DNA of 12,395 nucleotides from an uncultured Candidatus Competibacteraceae bacterium (GTDB taxonomy: Bacteria; Pseudomonadota; Gammaproteobacteria; Competibacterales; Competibacteraceae). This document shows, in pieces, positions 7,351 through 12,395 of the stretch. The notes below the pieces were generated by a model. That model had not been told where the DNA came from and made no database searches. It was given only the letters and a program-made list of their open reading frames with translations. A program made the translations under genes and the position numbers. The stretch is from positions 1 to 12,395 of the forward strand of contig CALGOO010000188.1 of NCBI GenBank assembly GCA_937960715.1. Direction: 5' to 3'. Within the stretch, counting starts at the first letter, position 1. Each line of letters opens with the position of its first letter.

Positions 7351-9057
7351 ATGGCCGTCAATGGCATCCTGGAAGGCTATCTCAGTATTTATGGCTGGCA
7401 GGTTTACAGTTCCCTGTTTTTGCTGCTGGTCGCGGTGGGTCTGGTGCTCTATCCTCTCGCGCGCCTCATTGTCGATCTGGCCCTGGCGCAGGTGGAAGGC
7501 CGCACCGATCCGGTCGCCGGCGCGCGCACGTTAATTGCCAGACTGACCGTGTATGTGCTGGTGCTGGTGCTGGGCCTGGTGCCGATCGTGCCGCTCCAAG
7601 TCAGCGCCACCCAGGTCCAGAATCGCTGTGGCCGCACCGCCCTCACGATCCTGGGTGAAGCCACGACCTCGGTGACCGGCGAAGGCTATGGTCTGACCTC
7701 ACTCCAGGACGCCCGTGTCCCGTTATTGCCCTATCTGGCCATGCTGCTGGCGTCGGGCTTCAATGCCATTCTGTATCAGGCCACGCCCTGCCTGCACGAC
7801 CTCACGAATCTCAATCTGGCCTTCAACACCCTGGATTTCAGCGCGGCCGAGCATCCCAATGAACTGAAATCCAGCGTGGAGCGCTTCGAGCGCGAGTGCG
7901 GCGCGACCGCGCGCCGGTTGGCCATCGCCATGCTCAGCGGCGAGCATGGACCGGAGATGCGCACCTATCTCGAAGGCCAACTCGCCGCCTATGCCACCGA
8001 ACCGGACGCACGGCGCAAGCAACTGGTCTATCCCGGCTCGACGTTTTACCAGGACGTGTTTTACAAGCCGTGTGGCGGCGGCGCCGACCCCGCCACTGCG
8101 CAGGGCCGGCTGTGCATCATGCGTCCGCTGCGCGCTGAAAATCCGGTCGCCGGCTTTCCTTATGATCCGGCGCGCGACCACGATGTCAGCCGTTACCAGG
8201 CCGCCACTGGCCAGGGGCTGCCCACCTGCGATGAGTGGTGGAACGACGCCGAGAACGGGTTACGCGCGCAACTGAGAGCAGTGGGTCGCGACGGATTGTT
8301 GGCCAAGATGGCGCAGTTCGATCGGAATTGCCCCGCTGCGGTCGGCATGGCGGGCGGGTTTTGCACGGGCACATTCGCCATGCCCTCGGTGGAGAACCTC
8401 GATGACGTGGTCGTGGAGCAAATGTTGCTCGCAGGAAAACGGCAGCTTTCGGTGCAAACGCCGGAACTCGGCTGGGGCAGCGCGCTGATCGCCGCCGGCC
8501 TGTTTGCGTTCACCGATGTGGCGGAGAACATCGCCGCCCAGGCCGGCAGTTATCTGCTGTCGATCTACGTGATGAAAATCGGCGCCAGTCTGCTCCAGCC
8601 CTTCGTCCTGATGACCGTGTTCATGCTATGGGGGGTGTTTCTGGTCATCGGCGAGATGCGCGGCCTGATCCTGCTCAAGGGCCTGATGCTGATCTTTGTG
8701 CTCAGCATCCTCCCCGGCTTGTGGAGCTTCGCCGATTACATCGACGATCAACTATTCCTCGCCCTGTACCCCGGTGCGCCCCCGGTGTCCGTGACAAACA
8801 TTCCCGCCGAACTGATGAGCGATCACTCGACCATCGAGCGCATCCTGCTGACCTTTACCACCGCTGTGTTCTACGTGATCTTCCCGCTGCTCATGCTCTA
8901 TCTGGTCGCCGAGGCGGGCGGGCCGAGTCAAGGAAGCACTATCGGGGGTGCTGGTATCAATGATCCGGCCAGGGCGCAAGGGGGAATCGCCGGCTCGGGA
9001 GCGGGGGAAGCCCGGTGGCGGAATCCTTTCAAATCCTTCGGATCGGGGAAAGGCTAA
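7351..9057 (+). CDS. TraG-N-like mating-pair protein, PFL_4713-like
   Basis: This is a polytopic inner-membrane protein of 568 residues resembling the N-terminal region of F TraG, which acts in pilus assembly and mating-pair stabilisation. Hydrophobic segments lie at about residues 18-42, 62-84, 125-142, 400-436, 438-460 and 497-520. A large region between them (about 85-370) holds all eight cysteines (93, 147, 183, 241, 255, 293, 327, 338), suggesting a disulfide-rich periplasmic loop. Family-like motifs include 'GFPYDPARDHDVSRY' near 268-282 and 'LPTCDEWWNDAENGLRAQL' near 290-308. The C-terminal tail after residue 522 is glycine-rich and short. The large F TraG C-terminal domain, linked to entry exclusion, is absent, as is usual for this ICE family. 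The gene is last in the first plus-strand run and is convergent with the small minus-strand gene. Confidence 0.88.
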   Translation: MAVNGILEGYLSIYGWQVYSSLFLLLVAVGLVLYPLARLIVDLALAQVEGRTDPVAGARTLIARLTVYVLVLVLGLVPIVPLQVSATQVQNRCGRTALTILGEATTSVTGEGYGLTSLQDARVPLLPYLAMLLASGFNAILYQATPCLHDLTNLNLAFNTLDFSAAEHPNELKSSVERFERECGATARRLAIAMLSGEHGPEMRTYLEGQLAAYATEPDARRKQLVYPGSTFYQDVFYKPCGGGADPATAQGRLCIMRPLRAENPVAGFPYDPARDHDVSRYQAATGQGLPTCDEWWNDAENGLRAQLRAVGRDGLLAKMAQFDRNCPAAVGMAGGFCTGTFAMPSVENLDDVVVEQMLLAGKRQLSVQTPELGWGSALIAAGLFAFTDVAENIAAQAGSYLLSIYVMKIGASLLQPFVLMTVFMLWGVFLVIGEMRGLILLKGLMLIFVLSILPGLWSFADYIDDQLFLALYPGAPPVSVTNIPAELMSDHSTIERILLTFTTAVFYVIFPLLMLYLVAEAGGPSQGSTIGGAGINDPARAQGGIAGSGAGEARWRNPFKSFGSGKG

Positions 9058-9095
9058 GTGCCATGATGATGCGGCAAAACTATCGACTGCCTCAA

Positions 9096-9149
9096 CGCCG
9101 GGGATCGAAAGCGCAGACCCGCCGGGTCACCGGGTCGTCCGATCCGGCG
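9096..9149. other. Nested inverted repeat between convergent genes, possible terminator
   Basis: In the 95-nt gap between the traG-like stop and the minus-strand stop, CGCCGG(GG)ATC at 9096-9106 can pair with GATCCGGCG at 9141-9149. Inside this, GACCCG at 9116-9121 can pair with CGGGTC at 9131-9136 or with a second copy at 9123-9128. There is no following T-tract on either strand, so an intrinsic terminator is not proven. In GC-rich DNA such pairings also arise by chance. Confidence 0.3.
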
Positions 9150-9152
9150 ACG

Positions 9153-9464
9153 TCAATTCTTGCCGTGGTAATGCTTGTGGAAGCAATTTCCTACATAGGC
9201 GTTGTACGTAGCATCGCCATACAACTCTTCCGTCGTCGGCCCGAACTTCTGCTCGTTGAACGCATTCGGCCTGGGCTTTCTCGGCTTTTCCTCCTCGCCG
9301 GAACTAAGCCACGCCGACAGCAGCACGAGGCCGGCCAGGATCGCGACGCTAAACAGGCCGCTCAGGCCGTAATGCACCAGGACGTACAGCGCGCCCGCGA
9401 TCACCACACCCCACCGAAACAGGGCGCCGAGGGGCGGCAGGCGGTATTCGGGTTCTTGGCGCAT
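9153..9464 (-). CDS. Small membrane protein on the opposite strand, unrecognised
   Basis: I do not recognise this 103-residue protein. It has one or two membrane helices at about residues 17-32 and 34-51 (rich in Val, Leu, Gly and Ala), then a charged linker (about 55-65) and a soluble C-terminal part with Cys93 and a histidine-rich end (H-K-H-Y-H near 95-99). The start is supported by AGGAG (plus-strand 9472-9476) 7 nt before the ATG, and by an upstream promoter-like sequence. Its codons end mostly in G or C, while the overlapping plus-strand frame gives a poor protein, so this strand is preferred. Many Pseudomonas islands carry a DUF3742 gene convergent with traG. The position and size fit, but the sequence resemblance I can see is weak, so that assignment is only a suggestion. 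Confidence 0.72.
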   Translation of the reverse strand: MRQEPEYRLPPLGALFRWGVVIAGALYVLVHYGLSGLFSVAILAGLVLLSAWLSSGEEEKPRKPRPNAFNEQKFGPTTEELYGDATYNAYVGNCFHKHYHGKN

Positions 9465-9497
9465 GCGCAGGCTCCTGGTGATTTGCAGAGGATACCG

Positions 9498-9526
9498 GCT
9501 GTATCACCCACAACGCCCTTTGTCAA
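9498..9526 (-). promoter_or_regulatory. Sigma70-like promoter for the minus-strand membrane protein gene
   Basis: On the minus strand there is a perfect -35 box TTGACA (plus-strand 9521-9526). A 17-nt spacer follows, then TACAGC (9498-9503) preceded by TGA, which resembles an extended -10 element. Transcription would begin near 9490, leaving a leader of about 26 nt that contains the ribosome binding site. The -10 box matches consensus at only three of six positions, so the call leans on the -35 box, the spacing and the position. Confidence 0.5.
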
Positions 9527-9544
9527 ATTTTTGGAGATCTCGCG

Positions 9545-9892
9545 ATGATGAACGATGAGCGCCAGCCCTTGGAATTCACGCCGCTACCGGGCGCGAACGC
9601 CCAGGAACGCCAGCAAGCCGCCCGCGAGCAATGGCGGCAGGAGGTAGAACGGTTGTGCGATGAGGAAGAACGGTTGCGCGATGAAGAAGAGCGCCAGCGC
9701 CAGCAGGAAGAATGGGCGCGTCAAGAACGGGAAAGCCGGCTCGCGGAACGCCTGGCGTCCATCGCGCAACGCGACCGGGACGAATATCGCACGCCCACGG
9801 CTGCCGGTGGTTTTTTTGAGTTCCTGCGCCACCATTGGGCCACTTTCCAGGCGCATCGATCAGTGGCCTCGTCCAAGCCGAAGCGGCGCTAG
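9545..9892 (+). CDS. Small charged coiled-coil protein, unrecognised
   Basis: This is a 115-residue, very hydrophilic protein with no signal peptide or membrane helix. I do not recognise a family. Residues about 19-78 are dominated by Glu, Arg and Gln and should form a long helix or coiled coil. Inside it, residues 35-41 and 42-48 are near-identical heptads (ERLCDEE, ERLRDEE), encoded by two 21-nt tandem copies. The C-terminal 30 residues contain an aromatic patch (F-F-E-F-L near 90) and a basic end. GGAG at 9533-9536 lies 8 nt before the ATG at 9545; a second ATG at 9548 is possible. The stop is 9 nt before traD, so the two are probably cotranscribed. A cytoplasmic partner or adaptor of TraD is conceivable, but nothing in the sequence proves it. 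Confidence 0.7.
   Translation: MMNDERQPLEFTPLPGANAQERQQAAREQWRQEVERLCDEEERLRDEEERQRQQEEWARQERESRLAERLASIAQRDRDEYRTPTAAGGFFEFLRHHWATFQAHRSVASSKPKRR
9647..9688 (+). repeat. Tandem 21-nt repeat (two copies) coding for a heptad
   Basis: Copy one is 9647-9667 and copy two is 9668-9688. They differ at two of 21 positions, and the following 9689-9697 starts a third degenerate unit (E-R-Q). The unit length equals seven codons, one coiled-coil turn pair, so the duplication keeps both frame and heptad register. Confidence 0.8.
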
Positions 9893-9901
9893 GCGACGAC
9901 G

Positions 9902-11914
9902 ATGGCCCGCTATCCGATTGAAGCGTTGCTGCGCCCGCCGGTGGAGTGGTCGAGCAGTGTGGGCGCGGCCAGTCTGGCGGCCATGGTGTGGCGCGCGCCC
10001 GAGGTGTGGATGATGACCCCGGTGGTCGCCGACGGCGTGGTGGCGGCGTTGGTTGTCCTGGCTGGCGTGCGGTTTCTGCAGGGTTGGCGGGTGGTGCGCT
10101 ATCAACGCGGACTGCGCCGTCATCGCCGGTTTCGCATCCCCTCGCGGCAGCTCGACCGGATGACGGACGGGTTGTTTCTGGGGCGCGGCTTTGCCTGGAC
10201 CGCCCGGCACACCCAGCGCCTGTGGGATGCGACCCGGGCGCACCACCGGCCGTATGTCGAGCCGCGCGGCAGGTTCGGGCACCGCCCGCCGGCTGACAGC
10301 GGCCTGCCCGCGCTGCACGGGGTGGGCTGGCCCGAAGGCGAGCAGCGCATCGTGTTGCCGCCCGCAGAACGGCAAGGCCATGTGTTTGTGGTGGGCACCA
10401 CCGGCGTGGGCAAGACCCGCGCGGCGGAAGTGATGATGATTCAGGACATCCGCGCCGGCCATCCGGTGATTGCCATGGACCCCAAGGGGGACCCGGAGCT
10501 GTTCCGGCGGCTGCACAGCGAAGCGCGGCGGGCCGGACGGCCGTTTTTCTTCTTTCACCTGGGCTATCCCGATCATTCGGCGCGTTATAACCCGATCGGG
10601 CGCTTCTCGCGCATCACCGAAGTCGCCACGCGCATCGCGAACCAACTGCCGAGCCAGGGCAACGCCGAGGCGTTCCGGCAATTCGCCTGGCTGTTTACCC
10701 ATGTGATCGCCCGGGCGCTGGTCGCGCTGGGCGAGCAACCCGATTACCGCAAGACGCTCCAGCACATGAATCACATCGAGCCGTTGCTGGTGCGCTATTT
10801 CGAGCAGTGGCTGGATCAGGACGGCCCGGCGCACTGGCGCGAGCAATTGGATTTCGCCGCCGCGCAGCCCAAGGCCCCCGATACCGCCGAGTTTCCCCGC
10901 CACCTCAAAGGGCGCGACCCCCGGGCCTTGGCCCTGGTGCGTTTTTATAAGGACCACGATCTGTACGATCCGGTCGCCGACGGCCTACGCCGCGCCTTCG
11001 AGTACGAAAAAACCTTTTTCGACAAGATTTCGGTGGCGGTGCAACCGCTGCTGGAGAAACTGCTATCCGGGCGGGTGGGCGAACTGATCAATCCTGACTA
11101 CGGCGATGCCGACGATCCGCGCCCGATCCTCGATTGGCCCACGGTCATTCGCCAGCGCGCCGTGGTCTATTGCGGCTTCGACGCGCTCACTGATCCGGAA
11201 GTGGCCGGCGTGGTCGGGCAAAGCCTGATCGCCGATCTGGTGGCCTATGCCGGCGAACTGTACAAACACGGGCTGGGCGTGAATCTGCCGGTCACTGAAC
11301 CGCTCCCCGAGACCTGTCTGCATCTCGATGAGTTCTCCGAGCTGGTGCGCGGCCCGGAAATCGTCCAAGCCTTGAACAAAGGCCGGGGCGCCGGCTTGCG
11401 CTTTGTGGTGTACACCCAGACCCTGGCCGACATCGCCGCCGGACTGGGGCATCGGGAACGCGCCCAACAGGTGCTCGGTAACGTCACCAACACCCTGGTG
11501 ATGCTGCGCGTGGCCGATGTGGAAACCGCCGAGCTGCTCACTACCCGGCTCGGGACGGTGGAAGTCAATAGGCTGATGTTGGTATCCGGCGCCACCGACT
11601 CGTCGGAACCGGACTCGCCGGTCGATTTTGTCAGCAACACCCAGGAGCGCGTCTCCAGTCAGACCACCGGACTTCTGGAGCCGGGTCATCTCATGCAACT
11701 GCCGCGCGGCCACGCTTTTGTGCTCATGGCCGGCGGCCGTCTCTACAAGACGCAGTGGCCGGAACTGACCGATGCGCCGCGTCCCCTGCCCGCGGACTTG
11801 GATGGCATCGCGCGCGACATGGCGCAGCGCTATCAACCGGTCGCGGGGATGGCGTTGCGCACGGACGCCGATTCCCTGCAACGCGCCGCGTTCGTTGCCG
11901 GAGGCGCGGCATGA
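9902..11914 (+). CDS. traD: Conjugative coupling ATPase TraD, SXT/TOL subfamily (TIGR03743)
   Basis: This is a VirD4-type coupling protein: an inner-membrane ATPase that brings the relaxase-DNA complex to the T4SS channel and pumps DNA. It has 670 residues. The N-terminal opening MARYPIEALLRPPVE is typical of the subfamily and supports the ATG at 9902, although no strong ribosome binding site is visible. Hydrophobic segments at about residues 19-37 and 38-58 anchor it. Walker A is GTTGVGKT at 165-172. It is followed by 'MDPKGDPELF' and 'FFFFHLGYPDHSARYNPIGRFSRITEVATRI', both strong TraD blocks. Walker B is LHLDEF at 473-478 (Asp476, Glu477). The C-terminal 'EPGHLMQLPRGHAFVLMAGG' block is also typical. 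There is no long acidic F-TraD tail. The stop overlaps the next gene in ATGA. Confidence 0.95.
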   Translation: MARYPIEALLRPPVEWSSSVGAASLAAMVWRAPEVWMMTPVVADGVVAALVVLAGVRFLQGWRVVRYQRGLRRHRRFRIPSRQLDRMTDGLFLGRGFAWTARHTQRLWDATRAHHRPYVEPRGRFGHRPPADSGLPALHGVGWPEGEQRIVLPPAERQGHVFVVGTTGVGKTRAAEVMMIQDIRAGHPVIAMDPKGDPELFRRLHSEARRAGRPFFFFHLGYPDHSARYNPIGRFSRITEVATRIANQLPSQGNAEAFRQFAWLFTHVIARALVALGEQPDYRKTLQHMNHIEPLLVRYFEQWLDQDGPAHWREQLDFAAAQPKAPDTAEFPRHLKGRDPRALALVRFYKDHDLYDPVADGLRRAFEYEKTFFDKISVAVQPLLEKLLSGRVGELINPDYGDADDPRPILDWPTVIRQRAVVYCGFDALTDPEVAGVVGQSLIADLVAYAGELYKHGLGVNLPVTEPLPETCLHLDEFSELVRGPEIVQALNKGRGAGLRFVVYTQTLADIAAGLGHRERAQQVLGNVTNTLVMLRVADVETAELLTTRLGTVEVNRLMLVSGATDSSEPDSPVDFVSNTQERVSSQTTGLLEPGHLMQLPRGHAFVLMAGGRLYKTQWPELTDAPRPLPADLDGIARDMAQRYQPVAGMALRTDADSLQRAAFVAGGAA

Positions 11915-12395
11915 ATGACCGGCCCGTGCGTCCCGCGCCCCCGCCGCCGTATCGCCGGCCGTGGAGCCTGGCCGGCGCCCTGGAGCGCAGCTTGGCGCTG
12001 TTGTCGATGGTGGCGCTGGGGTGGCTGTTGTCCCTGGCGATGGAATGGGGCGGCATGGCGTTCGGTCTCTGGGACGAACCGGGGGCCGGGCACAGTACGC
12101 GCCTGTTGCAGACCGAACTCGCGTGGCTGCGCCAGGATTGGGCGCCCATCACCGGGCCTCCGCGCCTGTGGGACTGGACGCAGGAAGGCGCGCGCCTTGC
12201 CTATCGCGGGACCGGTCTGCAAGGACTGATCACCTGGGTCGTGACGCCGGGGCCGCACGAACCATCCGGTGTGGCCGCAGTGCGTCGCACCTTGCTGCAC
12301 GTCGGCGATTATCTGCTGGCCGCCGCCCAGATCACCCAACTGGTGGGCGTGCGCCTGGCCGTGGTGCTGCTCAGCCTGCCGGCGTTCGCCGTGGC
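11911..12395 (+). CDS. ICE membrane protein, PFL_4697 family (TIGR03747), 3' partial
   Basis: The frame from the ATG at 11911 stays open to the window edge (161 full codons), so the C-terminus is missing. GGAGG at 11900-11904 lies 6 nt upstream and the start overlaps the traD stop in ATGA. The N-terminus is proline-rich and cytoplasmic (to about residue 17). A membrane helix follows at about 26-44 (LALLSMVALGWLLSLAMEW), then a periplasmic domain with Trp-rich stretches, and a second helix begins near residue 147. This topology, and the position directly after traD, match the PFL_4697 family, whose members accompany TraD in GI-type ICEs. The exact role is unknown; assisting TraD docking is inferred from constant pairing. 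No stop or frameshift is seen in the visible part. Confidence 0.83.
   Translation, partial: MNDRPVRPAPPPPYRRPWSLAGALERSLALLSMVALGWLLSLAMEWGGMAFGLWDEPGAGHSTRLLQTELAWLRQDWAPITGPPRLWDWTQEGARLAYRGTGLQGLITWVVTPGPHEPSGVAAVRRTLLHVGDYLLAAAQITQLVGVRLAVVLLSLPAFAV

Larger units (their letters stand above)
1..12395. mobile_element. Internal fragment of an ICE-type conjugative transfer (T4SS) region
   Basis: Nine of the eleven genes belong to, or sit in the expected place of, one conjugation module: TraK/VirB9-like, TraB/VirB10-like, lipoprotein, TraC/VirB4, PFL_4711, TraG-like, TraD and PFL_4697-like. These families (the TIGR037xx 'integrating conjugative element' set) are known mainly from genomic-island-type ICEs of Proteobacteria. 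No boundary, integrase or att site is inside the window, so an ICE and an integrated or free plasmid cannot be told apart here. Family calls come from remembered family sequence features and Walker motifs, not from a database search. Confidence 0.85.

Noticed and set aside
9483..9507. Plus-strand promoter for the coiled-coil/traD genes in the 80-nt divergent gap
   Set aside because: TTGCAG and TATCAC boxes can be found, but their spacing is about 13 nt and no convincing -35/-10 pair is present, so I do not call a promoter for this side.
9015..9548. Plus-strand 177-residue open frame across the traG end and the convergent gap
   Set aside because: It overlaps the end of the traG-like gene and lies antisense to the better-supported minus-strand gene, which has a ribosome binding site, a promoter and membrane helices. 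The plus frame reads as basic low-complexity protein with no family features.
9860..10957. Minus-strand 365-residue open frame opposite traD
   Set aside because: It lies across strongly conserved TraD blocks including Walker A, shows no family features and looks like a shadow frame.
1..12395. CRISPR arrays, tRNA/rRNA genes, insertion sequences, oriT or att sites
   Set aside because: No spaced direct repeats, cloverleaf-like gene, transposase frame with terminal repeats, or recognisable nick or attachment region was seen. Almost all bases are coding.

Overview
The window is a piece of the conjugative transfer region of an integrative and conjugative element (ICE), or of a close plasmid relative. 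It encodes the type IV secretion system (T4SS) of the family often called GI-type, known from ICEclc, ICEHin1056 (tfc genes) and the Pseudomonas fluorescens Pf-5 island (the 'PFL_47xx' families). The DNA is GC-rich throughout, genes are tightly packed with many 4-nt ATGA overlaps, and the protein families are typical of Beta- and Gammaproteobacteria. The sequence does not identify a species. No integrase, att site, relaxase, origin of transfer, tRNA, rRNA, CRISPR array or insertion sequence is visible here.

Region 1 (1-7332) is one plus-strand gene run: a TraK/VirB9-like periplasmic protein (PFL_4704 family, 5' end outside the window), a TraB/VirB10-like scaffold (PFL_4705 family), a TraV-like lipoprotein (TIGR03751 family), the TraC/VirB4-type ATPase (PFL_4706 family), a PFL_4711-family exported protein, and a small unrecognised three-helix membrane protein. 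The first four keep the K-B-V-C order of F/SXT-type transfer operons. Region 2 (7351-9057) is a TraG-N-like mating-pair protein (PFL_4713-like) with its own strong ribosome binding site. Region 3 (9058-9544) breaks the run: a small membrane protein gene lies on the minus strand, convergent with traG, with its own sigma70-like promoter. Region 4 (9545-12395) returns to the plus strand with a coiled-coil protein containing a heptad duplication, the coupling ATPase TraD (SXT/TOL subfamily), and the start of a PFL_4697-family membrane protein that runs off the window.

Inferred joint role: the K-B-V proteins form the envelope-spanning core, TraC powers assembly and transport, the PFL_4711 and TraG-like proteins serve pilus assembly or mating-pair stabilisation, and TraD with the PFL_4697 protein recruits relaxase-bound DNA. 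The main departures from the layout I know for this family are these: TraC is followed directly by PFL_4711, with no PFL_4709/PFL_4710 homologues between them; and the TraD/PFL_4697 pair lies downstream of TraG, preceded by two small unrecognised genes. I see no wholly new defence or metabolic system. The least-explained material is the pair of small genes at 9153-9892 and the small membrane protein at 7009-7332.
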